From: Candidatus Bathyarchaeota archaeon
GTDB taxonomy: Archaea > Thermoproteota > Bathyarchaeia > Bathyarchaeales > Bathycorpusculaceae
Length of the DNA: 64,000 nt
Assembly (NCBI GenBank): GCA_025058315.1
Contig: JANXET010000005.1
Location: 1-64,000, forward strand
Direction of reading: 5' to 3'
Shown one piece after another: positions 26,481 to 34,414 of the stretch. Positions within the stretch are counted from its first letter, which is position 1, and each line of letters starts with the position of its first letter. The notes beneath the pieces are model-generated. The model searched no databases. It was not told the origin of the DNA and saw only the letters and a program-made list of their open reading frames with translations. Made by a program: the position numbers and the translations under genes.

Positions 26481-27110
26481 CTAAAATTTTATTGATTCCT
26501 CTCGAGTTCCATCCTTGGTTATTATTAGGAAATCTATGCCGTCGCCGCTCATTATATCCCTACTAATTGCGGATTTTATTGCCCGAGTAACCAAATTCCG
26601 GCCTTCTTCAAGACTCATGCCATTCCTGTATCCCTCTTCAAGCACACCCATGGCTATCTCGGTTCCAGAGCCTACAGCAGCGTATTTGTCAGGTATAACT
26701 GAACCCAGCAAATCAAGCACATACAGCGATGCACCCTCGTCATCCATTCCACCTACTATTGTCTGAGTTATTAGCGGCGTGAGCCTATTGGCGAAAAGCA
26801 AGTTTGACATTAGCTTAGCGGCTGACCTCACCGAGATTGATCTGCCAACGTCTAGATTATATAGATTCACGTAGGCTTCCACTTCTCTTAACAGGATCTG
26901 CATGTCAGAAACAAGTCCTGCGCAGGCTGCTCCAATATGATCAGTTATCTTGAAAACTTTCTTGCCGCCGCGGCTGACAACGAGGTAACCATAGGAAATA
27001 CGCTTCTCAGAGGCTAGAATCACACCATCCCCGCAAACTAGCCCAACTGTTGTTGCTCCAGGGATCCACAAGTATTGTGACATTTGGCTTTCCTTTTCCA
27101 AGAATTTCAC
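26481..27110 (-). CDS. psmB: proteasome beta subunit lacking the catalytic threonine
   Basis: A 209-residue Ntn-hydrolase subunit. In active subunits the propeptide ends Gly-Thr-Thr-Thr-Val-Gly; here it reads GATTVGL, so Thr1 is Ala (GCA at 27054-27056, minus strand). Counting from that alanine, Glu17 and Lys33 are kept. The rest (AAVGSGTEIAMGVLEEGY, VTRAIKSAISRD, GDGIDFLIITK) is typical. Without Thr1 it cannot self-cleave its propeptide or cut peptides. Two-beta-subunit proteasomes with one inactive type are known in Crenarchaeota, so it is likely structural. Start is ATG at 27110, or the ATG nine codons later. Confidence 0.9.
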   Translation of the reverse strand: MKFLEKESQMSQYLWIPGATTVGLVCGDGVILASEKRISYGYLVVSRGGKKVFKITDHIGAACAGLVSDMQILLREVEAYVNLYNLDVGRSISVRSAAKLMSNLLFANRLTPLITQTIVGGMDDEGASLYVLDLLGSVIPDKYAAVGSGTEIAMGVLEEGYRNGMSLEEGRNLVTRAIKSAISRDIMSGDGIDFLIITKDGTREESIKF

Positions 27111-27233
27111 CCTTCTTTTCAGATGATATATTTAGCCAAACTATTAAACTTAATGTTCTTCATCATTATTCACTAAATAATAAATAACTGTTAGTAAAAA
27201 CTCTTTAAGCGTACGCAAAACGGAGGGGGCAAG

Positions 27234-27836
27234 CTGATTACATTATATGCTGAACAGCTGGGCGGCTTATGGTTCGGAGTTGCATGCGACGAGAAGAAAG
27301 TTTTCGCTGCTTCATTCGCAAAAGAGGAAAATGATGTGTTGCGTAAGCTGATTGCGAAGATTCCCTTTAACGTCTCCTTCCATCACTCAAGAGAAACATC
27401 AAGCTTAGCACGTCAAGTGATAAACGCGCTTAACAACATTTATTATGGCATAGAAGATGCAAGTCTATTCCCTCTTGCAATGAAGCATCTTCGCAGCCAT
27501 GTTAAAAAGGCGCTTGAAGCGGTCATGCAGGTTCCCATTGGCTATATAACAACATACGGCTCAGTGGCTAGGGCTGTTGAAGCATCCCCGAGAACTGTTG
27601 GAAGAGCTATGGCGCTTAACCCTTTCATACTCATTGTCCCATGCCACAGAGTTGTATATTCAGATCTCAGTTTAGGCGGGTATGGTGAGGGCTTAAATGT
27701 TAAAATGGAAATTTTAACCCGTGAATGCAGAAGCCGCAAAACTGAATTGGAGATCCAATTTAATGGGAAAAACATTCATGCTTTCCCAGTAGAATCACTT
27801 TTAAGCAAATATACAAGGAAGAACTGTAATAGTTGA
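27234..27836 (+). CDS. ogt: methylated-DNA--protein-cysteine methyltransferase, CTG start
   Basis: A suicide DNA repair protein of about 200 residues. PCHRVV carries the acceptor Cys (about 137), and SPRTVGRAMALNPF includes the arginine-finger helix. The first standard start is GTG at 27336, but the frame upstream encodes LYAEQLGGLWFGVACDEKK, which has the look of the normal N-terminal domain. There is no ATG, GTG or TTG between that and the stop at 27195. GGAGGGGG at 27222-27229 lies 5-7 bases before CTG 27234, the most likely start. The last codons overlap the NadM frame. Confidence 0.85.
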   Translation: MITLYAEQLGGLWFGVACDEKKVFAASFAKEENDVLRKLIAKIPFNVSFHHSRETSSLARQVINALNNIYYGIEDASLFPLAMKHLRSHVKKALEAVMQVPIGYITTYGSVARAVEASPRTVGRAMALNPFILIVPCHRVVYSDLSLGGYGEGLNVKMEILTRECRSRKTELEIQFNGKNIHAFPVESLLSKYTRKNCNS

Positions 27837-27856
27837 AAATAAATGAAGGAATAGGA

Positions 27857-28381
27857 ATGGTTAAACGTGGGCTTTATGTAGGAAGGTTCCAGCCATTCCA
27901 TCTTGGACACCTTAACGTTATAAAGGATATATTAGGGGAAGTTGATGAACTCGTGATAGTTGTAGGCAGTTCTCAGTACAGTCATCGTATCGAGAATCCA
28001 TTCACGACTGGTGAAAGAATCGTGATGATACGCAGCGCCCTAGAGGAAGCTGGGATAGATTTGAGGCGAATATGGATTGTGCCTGTTCCGGATATTCACA
28101 TTCACATGGTTTGGGTTTCTGTTGTGGAGGGGTATACCCCGCAATTTGATGCGGTATACTCTAACGAACCGTTGACGCGAAGACTCTTCGCAGAAGCAGG
28201 ATACGACGTTAGGTCTGTTCAATATCATAAACGGGAAGTATACTCAGCGACGGAGATTCGGAAGCGTATGCTGAACGATGGAAATTGGGAGGAACTTGTG
28301 CCTAAAAGTGTGGCTGAGTTCATTAAGGAAATAGGCGGTGTCGATAGGTTGAAGAGCCTTGCAAGAAGCGATAAAGTGTAA
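27857..28381 (+). CDS. nadM: nicotinamide-nucleotide adenylyltransferase (NadM)
   Basis: A 174-residue archaeal NMN adenylyltransferase. MVKRGLYVGRFQPFHLGHL holds the nucleotidyltransferase HxGH-type motif, and YSATEIRKRM is the ISSTxIR-like motif. It adenylates NMN to give NAD, acting downstream of NadC. I start at the ATG at 27857 with GGAATAGG upstream; an earlier TTG adds eight residues without homology. Its 3' end overlaps the convergent SAM hydrolase gene by 59 bases. Confidence 0.94.
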   Translation: MVKRGLYVGRFQPFHLGHLNVIKDILGEVDELVIVVGSSQYSHRIENPFTTGERIVMIRSALEEAGIDLRRIWIVPVPDIHIHMVWVSVVEGYTPQFDAVYSNEPLTRRLFAEAGYDVRSVQYHKREVYSATEIRKRMLNDGNWEELVPKSVAEFIKEIGGVDRLKSLARSDKV

Positions 28382-29156
28382 CCTTATCTCCGACTTTTAC
28401 ATTAAAAAATTTGGCGGCATTCGCCCTGTTTATGGAGATCTCAAGGAAGTCATGGCTTCCAATTATAGCCAGAGGTTTAAGCGGCTCAACTTCAGCATAG
28501 GTTTTACGAACATTCAGTGAAAGCTCGGTTTCTCCAAGCTTAACATGGATTTTTCCGTTGGCGATAAATTTGTTGAGCTCCTTATCTGTGAAGTTTGTGA
28601 TTATGTTACCGAAATCATCAATGTGGATAACTTCGCCCACAAGGGTTTCTCCACTTTCAATGATTCCTGCAAATGTAGGGGTAGAGATTTCATGCAGTTC
28701 AAGTCCGAACTCAGAAGGCGGAACCCCCATTGACAGATAAGCTGCTGCTGGAGCGAAAACGTCTCTGCCATGGAACGTTGTGGAAATTTTTGGAAGCATG
28801 AATTTTGGATTTGATATTTCGTATACATGCTTAATGCCCTGCTTCTTAGCCGCTAAAGTCAAGAGGCCATTATCGGGACCTATGAAAAATGCGCTTTCAG
28901 CTTCTATAAGTATGGGTTTACGCTCCGTCCCCACACCGGGATCTACAACTGCTATGTGAATCGTGCCCTCAGGGAAAAATGGAGCCGCTGAAGCTAGGAT
29001 AAAAGCTCCCATTTTTATATTGAATTTCTCTATTTGATGGGTTATGTCCACGATTGTTACATTAGGGTTTATTCTTAAAATAACGGCTTTCATCTCGGCA
29101 ACGTATGGATCTGCAAGCCCGAAATCAGTGGTCAAAGTTATTATCTGGCTAGACAT
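28323..29156 (-). CDS. SAM hydroxide adenosyltransferase (DUF62 family)
   Basis: A 277-residue protein. ITLTTDFGLADPYVAEMKAVI at the N-terminus, VVDPGVGTERKPI, FIGPDNGLL and the C-terminal IDDFGNIITN are hallmarks of the fluorinase/chlorinase-like family, whose archaeal members hydrolyse SAM to adenosine and methionine. I start at ATG 29156 (MSSQIITL). The last 20 codons lie opposite the end of nadM, an unusually long convergent overlap. Confidence 0.9.
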   Translation of the reverse strand: MSSQIITLTTDFGLADPYVAEMKAVILRINPNVTIVDITHQIEKFNIKMGAFILASAAPFFPEGTIHIAVVDPGVGTERKPILIEAESAFFIGPDNGLLTLAAKKQGIKHVYEISNPKFMLPKISTTFHGRDVFAPAAAYLSMGVPPSEFGLELHEISTPTFAGIIESGETLVGEVIHIDDFGNIITNFTDKELNKFIANGKIHVKLGETELSLNVRKTYAEVEPLKPLAIIGSHDFLEISINRANAAKFFNVKVGDKVTLYRFLQGSSTYRHRLFP

Positions 29157-29280
29157 TTCAATTATTCCCAAAATAAACTAAAGGCTTTAGGCATTTCTAT
29201 CTGGCGGTAAATTATACGGCATGTAAAATTTTGCCGTTGCCTCCGGCTCTCTCTTTTTACGCATTTTCTTAGCGCGAATA

Positions 29281-29583
29281 TCAATTATAACCATGATAAT
29301 GTAAGGCGGAGAAAGATACAGCAAAGCAGGTAAAGGTTTTTTGAGCCAAACTGAGCACGCGATCTAAAGATAAACCAATATGGGCTTCCAAGATGTCACG
29401 CGCTATAGAAGCCATAAATGTTAGGATCAGGCAAATCAAAAACTGTACGAGAACACCCCTCTCTTTCCCAATTATAAAGGTCGGGATTGCTGATGAAAGA
29501 ACAAAAACCCATGAAAAAGCTGATACAGAAATGATCATGTCCACCCGTGACAGCGGCCAAAAACCGACAAATGGCCATAGCAC
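29281..29583 (-). CDS. small membrane protein, unknown
   Basis: A 100-residue hydrophobic protein with two clear membrane segments (about 14-38 and 44-66) and a weaker third near 80-93. No family is recognised. The N-terminus is rich in Trp, Phe and Pro. It lies between the SAM hydrolase and MoaD-like genes on the same strand. A chance hydrophobic frame cannot be excluded. Confidence 0.45.
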   Translation of the reverse strand: MLWPFVGFWPLSRVDMIISVSAFSWVFVLSSAIPTFIIGKERGVLVQFLICLILTFMASIARDILEAHIGLSLDRVLSLAQKTFTCFAVSFSALHYHGYN

Positions 29584-29713
29584 ATTAATGGGGTCCTATA
29601 ACAGCAGTTACTGCTTTTGAGTGAACATTTGGTAACTAATCATCAAAATCCATGCTATCGAAAGGTATAATGTAGCTTCGCGACCGCTGCTTTTCCCAAT
29701 CTAAAGTTTTCCT

Positions 29714-30040
29714 TCAGCACGTTTTAAGTTTTATGAAACTTGCCTCTAAATTTGAGGCGCCGCCATGCAGGATAGGAATTAAAACAACCTCGTCGCCGTC
29801 ATTCAAGACTGTATCCAAACCATTAAGCACGCTTACTTCACACCCATTCACAAGGATTAGACTATTAGGTCTCGGATCATCCAGTTCGGGATCGAAAAGC
29901 ACACTTTTCAATACAGGCAATTCCTCAGCAATTTTTTTAAGAGCCGCTCTAAGGGACATAGGGCCAGAAATGATCAGCTGCATTATGTCTCTTCCGGAAA
30001 TGCTTCGGAAACCTCCGATGAACTTGAAAGTCACAGGCAT
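29714..30040 (-). CDS. MoaD/SAMP-like ubiquitin-fold protein with a tail after GG
   Basis: A 108-residue beta-grasp protein. MPVTFKFIGGFRSISG opens the fold and LNDGDEVVLIPILHGG is the MoaD/ThiS ending. Working MoaD, ThiS and SAMP proteins end exactly at Gly-Gly. Here the GG is followed by 14 residues (ASNLEASFIKLKTC), so it cannot be adenylated by an E1-like enzyme unless the tail is removed. The nucleotide frame is clean through the tail. It is 95% likely to be a member of the fold; its role in molybdopterin synthesis or protein tagging is open. Confidence 0.85.
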   Translation of the reverse strand: MPVTFKFIGGFRSISGRDIMQLIISGPMSLRAALKKIAEELPVLKSVLFDPELDDPRPNSLILVNGCEVSVLNGLDTVLNDGDEVVLIPILHGGASNLEASFIKLKTC

Positions 30041-30068
30041 TATATATAACCGGTTACTAAAAGGTGAA

Positions 30069-30227
30069 GTGGTAAAAGATATTGTTTATCCCTTTAATTT
30101 TAAGCAGGAAATGAACCTCTTCATTAACATGATGGATCCAACCAGAACCTTTTATAATAAAGTAATTGGGCTCAGGTTGCCTCTTAAAGCGGCATTATGC
30201 ATAGCCAAGTTAAACCCGAGGTTATAA
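30069..30227 (+). CDS. possible small protein behind a TATA box
   Basis: A 52-residue frame begins with GTG at 30069, with AAGGTGA just upstream, and ends at TAA 30225-30227. TTATATATAA at 30040-30049 sits about 25 bases before the GTG on the same strand and is too close to the divergent moaD-like start to serve that gene. The product is mildly basic with no recognised motif. It could be noncoding. Confidence 0.35.
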   Translation: MVKDIVYPFNFKQEMNLFINMMDPTRTFYNKVIGLRLPLKAALCIAKLNPRL

Positions 30228-30329
30228 AGCCGGTGACTTAGTCAGTTAGTTTGAATTCGGTTTACAGGTGTAACAGTTAAATATCACATTTTTAACATAA
30301 AGTAGGCCTTTAGACCCTGGTGATTCGCG

Positions 30330-31502
30330 GTGGTCTACACGTTCGCTGACAGAATGAAGCACCTAGGAACCGAAGCATCTTTCGAAACACTTGCTAAGGC
30401 AAAGGCCCTGGAAAGACAGGGCAAAAACATAATTCATCTGGAAATAGGTGATCCGGATTTTGACACGCCGATAAACATTAAGGAGGCCGCTGTAAGGGCC
30501 ATATATGATGGAAACACGCATTATGTTCCAGCGGAGGGCATCTACGAGCTTAGAGAAGCCATAGCCAATTATGTATCCAAAACCAGAATGATTGACGTTA
30601 AACCAGAAGAGGTCGTAGTGGGTCCCGGCTGCAAACAACTGCTTTTCCTGACTATGTTGGCGCTGATAAACCCTGGCGAGGAGGTGCTTTACCCGAGTCC
30701 AGCGTACCCAGCTTACGAGTCTCTAATAAACTTTGTAGGCGCAAAACCCGTGCCCATCCCACTCATGGAGGAATATGACTTTAGAATGGATCATGAGCAT
30801 ATAAAGGAAAAACTAACGAGAAAAACCAAGGTGGTGATCTTAAACAGCCCTGAAAACCCAACAGGCGGCATTCTAACGAAAGAAGATTTAAAGCTAATAG
30901 CCGATTGCATCGCCGAAAGGGACGATGTTATAGTAGTATCCGATGAAATCTACAGCCGTATAGTATACGAGAGAGAACATGAAAGCATAGCTTCACTTCC
31001 AGGAATGAAGGAAAAAACCATAATATTGGATGGATTTTCGAAAGCATACGCAATGACGGGATGGAGACTAGGGTACGCGGTCATGAATGAGGAAATAGCT
31101 CAGAAACTCACACAGCTAGTAATAAACAGCCACGCGTGTACATGCGCCTTTGTGCAGATAGCAGGAATAGAGGCGCTGAATGGACCGCAGGACAGTGTTA
31201 AAGAGATGGTTGAAGAGTTCAAGAAACGCAGGGAAATAATTGTTTCCGGATTGAATAAGCTGAAAGGTTTCAATTGTAGAAAACCAGCAGGAACTTTTTA
31301 CGTTTTCCCTAACATAAAAGGAACCGGATTTAAATCTAAAGAGCTCGCCGATTATCTGCTCAGAGAAGCAGATGTAGCGGTTCTCCCTGGAACAGCATTC
31401 GGAGCCTCCGGTGAAGGTTATCTGCGCTTGTCCTTCGCCAGCTCCATCGAAAACATAGAGAAAGCCCTAGAAAAAATGGCTGAAGCCTTAGAAAAACTGT
31501 AG
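30330..31502 (+). CDS. class I PLP aminotransferase (aspartate/alanine type)
   Basis: A 390-residue fold-type I aminotransferase. NSPENPTGG, VSDEIYSRIVYE and DGFSKAYAMTGWRLGY, with the PLP-binding lysine in FSKAY, are class I signatures, and the C-terminal YLRLSFASS holds the substrate-carboxylate arginine. Aspartate, alanine or aromatic amino acids are possible substrates. The start is GTG at 30330. Its stop directly abuts the stop of the convergent helical protein. Confidence 0.92.
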   Translation: MVYTFADRMKHLGTEASFETLAKAKALERQGKNIIHLEIGDPDFDTPINIKEAAVRAIYDGNTHYVPAEGIYELREAIANYVSKTRMIDVKPEEVVVGPGCKQLLFLTMLALINPGEEVLYPSPAYPAYESLINFVGAKPVPIPLMEEYDFRMDHEHIKEKLTRKTKVVILNSPENPTGGILTKEDLKLIADCIAERDDVIVVSDEIYSRIVYEREHESIASLPGMKEKTIILDGFSKAYAMTGWRLGYAVMNEEIAQKLTQLVINSHACTCAFVQIAGIEALNGPQDSVKEMVEEFKKRREIIVSGLNKLKGFNCRKPAGTFYVFPNIKGTGFKSKELADYLLREADVAVLPGTAFGASGEGYLRLSFASSIENIEKALEKMAEALEKL

Positions 31503-31892
31503 TTAGCCTGTCACCTTTTCGCCCATCACAGTTTCAACAATTTCTGAAGCCAATTGGATTAAGCTGTCAGCTTGCCTTATTGCTTTTTCCTTATCAAGCT
31601 CTTCAATGTATGAAAACTGCTGAAGCAATCCCTCAATTTCTACTAGACGTTTCAGGATAGGATCACGTTCATTTCCAATGTTTTCTGCGGCTTCACGTAC
31701 AATGGCTTCTATAAAGGCCGGTTCACCTAGACTATAATATATGGCGTTTCTAGCTTTCCTAATAGCCTCCAGAATTAGTCCATGCGCCATGTAAGGCATC
31801 TGTTTTGCAGCTTCAAGCTCAGCTCTCGCCTCTCTAATATAACGTAGTGCCCAACCACGCCGATACTGGTCAACCATAGCTTCCGCCCACAC
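31503..31892 (-). CDS. alpha-helical protein, HEPN-like
   Basis: A 129-residue all-helical protein. AREARAELEAAKQ-type helix, an ARNAIYYSLGEPAF segment and a C-terminal LASEIVETVMG helix recall the HEPN fold, but no RxxxxH motif is seen. The start may be the ATG at 31877 (MVDQYRRG). It lies 34 bases downstream of the eS17 gene on the same strand and is probably co-transcribed with it. Function unknown. Confidence 0.6.
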   Translation of the reverse strand: MWAEAMVDQYRRGWALRYIREARAELEAAKQMPYMAHGLILEAIRKARNAIYYSLGEPAFIEAIVREAAENIGNERDPILKRLVEIEGLLQQFSYIEELDKEKAIRQADSLIQLASEIVETVMGEKVTG

Positions 31893-31926
31893 TCATAAAT
31901 AAAAGATTTCTCAATTCTTAATAAGG

Positions 31927-32148
31927 TTACCCGCTTTCCTCAGCAGAAACCTCTTCTTGAGGTTGCACCCCGGAGTAAATGCGAGTTATGTAACCGGCAA
32001 TCTGGTTTCGAACTTTTAAGGTGGCGCCTTGAACAAGCTGAGAAACTAAACGTTTATTCTCATCAAAATTCCCGGAAAACTTGTTGGGATAACGTCTGAT
32101 AAGCTCTCTGGCTACACGTTTAATATGATCTGTCCGGACATTTCCCAA
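31927..32148 (-). CDS. rps17e: 30S ribosomal protein eS17
   Basis: A 73-residue protein. MGNVRTDHIKRVARELIRRYPNKFS is the diagnostic N-terminal segment, and NKRLVSQLVQGATLKVRNQIAGYITR is the core. The acidic tail is lineage-variable. It belongs to the small-subunit head. Confidence 0.95.
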   Translation of the reverse strand: MGNVRTDHIKRVARELIRRYPNKFSGNFDENKRLVSQLVQGATLKVRNQIAGYITRIYSGVQPQEEVSAEESG

Positions 32149-32273
32149 ATTCCAGCGGCCTCCAAAGTTTCAGCTTCACAGCCCCTAACCGACCACTATG
32201 ATGAACAATTCATAGGAGAGCAGGTTCAATTTAACCTTACCGCCTGATTTAATGAAAATGTATAAAAGCTAGA

Positions 32274-33062
32274 CTACCCTTTTGGCGCAGCTCCGAAGAA
32301 GTTCTCAAAGTTTCTCGCTATTTGATCGGCAGCGTCAACTTCATTCATCTTCTTAATTGCAGCCACAGCCCTAACAACATGGGGAAGAAAAGCTGGTGTC
32401 GTCAGCTTACCGTTAAATGGAGGTTTAAAATAGCGCACAGGACCATCGGTTTCCGTGAGGATGTTTTCTATAGGCATGTTCTGGACAACCGCCTGTATTC
32501 CACTTGAGTATACAACAGGAGGCCCCTCGCTGACATAGTAGCCTCGTTCAACAATCTTTGAAATCAAGCTTATAGGGTAACTGAACCAATGCAGCAGAAC
32601 CATCTTAACATTGTAAGAAGGGAGTAACTCGACAATTTTCTCCGAAGTTCCACGGGAGTGAAGTATAACGGGTAAATTAAGCAACTCAGCCAAGTGGAGC
32701 ATTTCATCAAAAACCTTAAGCTGCCTGTCCCAAACATCCTTATACTTATAGTCCAAGCCCACCTCGCCTATAGCCAAGACTTCGCCGGCTCTTCCGTTTT
32801 CAAGGATAAACTCTGAGGTTCTTTGAAGATCATCCTCGCTTAAGTTATTCACACTCCAAGGATGAACACCTAAAGCGGCAAAAACGAGGCCGCGGTATTT
32901 TCTAGCCAATTGCAGGCTGTTAATACACGTTGCATAGTCCATTGAATTGGAAACCATCGCCGTGACTTTGAAGTTTGCAGCCTCAGAAATTATTTCATCC
33001 ACTTTATCAGAGTATTCCTCGTCTGAAAGGTGAATGTGAGCGTCAACATAACGGATAGGCAT
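32274..33062 (-). CDS. TatD family metal-dependent hydrolase
   Basis: A 262-residue TIM-barrel hydrolase. VDAHIHL near the N-terminus, LGVHPWS, IGEVGLDYKYKD, ILHSRG and LTETDGPVR carry the metal ligands of the TatD family, which includes 3'-5' DNA exonucleases and deacylases. I start at the ATG at 33062 (MPIRYVDAHIHL); the frame extends 33 codons upstream without homology and would run toward the divergent histone promoter. Confidence 0.9.
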   Translation of the reverse strand: MPIRYVDAHIHLSDEEYSDKVDEIISEAANFKVTAMVSNSMDYATCINSLQLARKYRGLVFAALGVHPWSVNNLSEDDLQRTSEFILENGRAGEVLAIGEVGLDYKYKDVWDRQLKVFDEMLHLAELLNLPVILHSRGTSEKIVELLPSYNVKMVLLHWFSYPISLISKIVERGYYVSEGPPVVYSSGIQAVVQNMPIENILTETDGPVRYFKPPFNGKLTTPAFLPHVVRAVAAIKKMNEVDAADQIARNFENFFGAAPKG

Positions 33063-33180
33063 CGCTAGATCCTCTTTGAAAGAGCATGGACACTCATTGT
33101 TTTTAACAATTCCGCTTCTTACAGGCATTTCTAGAACGTCGAATTTTTGAAGATAAAACACAATAAACGTTAAATACAGC

Positions 33181-33190
33181 CTTAAATATT
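33181..33190 (+). promoter_or_regulatory. histone gene TATA box
   Basis: CTTAAATATT lies about 29 bases before the histone ATG at 33215, so transcription should start within a few bases of the start codon. GGAGGA at 33203-33208 would be mostly outside or at the very 5' end of the message. Confidence 0.5.
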
Positions 33191-33214
33191 AAAAGAAGCC
33201 GCGGAGGACTCTTT

Positions 33215-33436
33215 ATGGCTGATTTGGAGTTAGCAATTGCTCCCATGCACAGGTTATGTAAGAAAGCTGGTGCCGAGAGGGTGAGTGAAGCAGCTGCCAG
33301 AGAACTTGCGAAGGCATTAGAAGAAATAGGGATAAAAATAGCTAAAGAAGCCCTGGATTTCGCCATGCACACGGGCAGGAAGACGCTAAAAGCCGAAGAC
33401 ATTGAAATTGCAGCTAAAAAGGTTATGGGCAGGTAA
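33215..33436 (+). CDS. archaeal histone
   Basis: A 73-residue histone-fold protein. The three helices are visible: [20 protein letters not shown], the long central helix [26 protein letters not shown], and [19 protein letters not shown]. The Arg-Thr-like pair in GRKTLK contacts DNA. There is no tail, as in most archaeal histones. The presence of a cysteine in helix 1 is slightly unusual. It wraps and compacts chromosomal DNA. Confidence 0.95.
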   Translation: MADLELAIAPMHRLCKKAGAERVSEAAARELAKALEEIGIKIAKEALDFAMHTGRKTLKAEDIEIAAKKVMGR

Positions 33437-33452
33437 CCTTACAGGAAAACCC

Positions 33453-33467
33453 ATCTTTTCTTTTTCA
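33453..33467 (+). terminator. T-rich terminator after the histone gene
   Basis: TCTTTTCTTTTT follows the histone stop by about 20 bases. Archaeal RNA polymerase stops at such T runs without a hairpin. Confidence 0.4.
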
Positions 33468-33545
33468 TTCAGGTTCAGCCTTCTCGTAACGAATATAAGT
33501 ATGACCCAAAATAGTAGGTCTGTACCGAAACGGAGATGACTAGTC

Positions 33546-33866
33546 TTGGGTGGAAAGAAAAAGCTATCTTTGAAGCAAATGGAGAAAATGCAGGCGAGGG
33601 AGGAAGAGAGAAAGAAGAAAGAAAAAGAGAAGGAGAAAGGAGCGGAAAAGGAGAAGAAACCTGCAGGAATATTCGCAGATGTAGGTGATGAGAAAAAGCT
33701 TATCGAAGAGTTAAGGAAGATGCGTGTTTTAACACCATACGTAGTGGCTTCACGCTTTAACATTAGGATAAGCGCTGCGAAGGATCTTCTCGAACAGCTT
33801 GAGCATAAGGGGCTAGTACAGTTTGTTTCAGGAAACCATGATTTGAAAATATATCGAGCAGCTTAA
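33546..33866 (+). CDS. rps25e: 30S ribosomal protein eS25
   Basis: A 106-residue protein. The first 45 residues are a highly charged Lys/Glu tail, followed by a winged-helix domain with LTPYVVASRFNIRISAAKDLLEQLEHKGLV, the eS25 core. The start is TTG at 33546. eS25 is present in TACK archaea and eukaryotes but missing from most Euryarchaeota, so it helps to place the organism. Confidence 0.93.
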   Translation: MGGKKKLSLKQMEKMQAREEERKKKEKEKEKGAEKEKKPAGIFADVGDEKKLIEELRKMRVLTPYVVASRFNIRISAAKDLLEQLEHKGLVQFVSGNHDLKIYRAA

Positions 33867-33931
33867 TTGACAATTTCAAATTTATTTTAATTCATTTTTA
33901 AGCACGCTTCCTAAAGGCCATTAAGGGTGGT

Positions 33932-34414
33932 TTGATTTTGAAATTTCCAGAAAGGCTTGTTACAGACGAGGAAATCCAAAAAGCTGGAGAGTTCCTGAAG
34001 CGCGGTTATAGACACCGTTTAAGGGTTAGCGGAAGCGAAGAATTTAAGGGAAAAGTAGGAGATGCCCTCAAACTCATCAAAGAGGCAGGTTTCTATGAGT
34101 ACCTTACCGCATATATCAAGGAGATAGTGGAGATCGATGGTTTCACTCAACTTCGTGAGGCTGAGGCCAAGATCTGGGCTAACAAGTATGCAGTGCAGAA
34201 TCCGGTGGACGCAGCCAGCTTGTTTATACAAAAGGCGCATCATATGAAAGAGTACCTTGAGGGCAAGCTTTATTACGGCGGCGACGCTGAGAGACGCTCA
34301 GTAGAAAAGCGCATTGAATTTCTTAAAGCCTTGAAAAATAAGAGTCGAAATGGAAAAGTGATTGAGGAGTGTGAAAGGCTCTTGAAAAGCTGGGATGAAA
34401 GCGTTTATTTATAA
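33932..34414 (+). CDS. conserved archaeal helical protein, unknown
   Basis: A 160-residue helical protein; no family recognised. It has a VTDEEIQKAGEFLKRGYRHRLRV opening, a central AEAKIWANKYAVQNPVDAASLF segment and a basic C-terminus. The start is TTG at 33932 behind GGTGG, or the TTG two codons later. It follows eS25 on the same strand after a T-rich gap and converges on the cyclophilin-like gene with a 10-base overlap. Confidence 0.65.
   Translation: MILKFPERLVTDEEIQKAGEFLKRGYRHRLRVSGSEEFKGKVGDALKLIKEAGFYEYLTAYIKEIVEIDGFTQLREAEAKIWANKYAVQNPVDAASLFIQKAHHMKEYLEGKLYYGGDAERRSVEKRIEFLKALKNKSRNGKVIEECERLLKSWDESVYL

Noticed and set aside
29733-30068. Plus-strand frame running opposite the MoaD-like gene
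   Set aside because: It mirrors the MoaD-like coding sequence; only the part after 30069 has its own start, promoter and no gene opposite.
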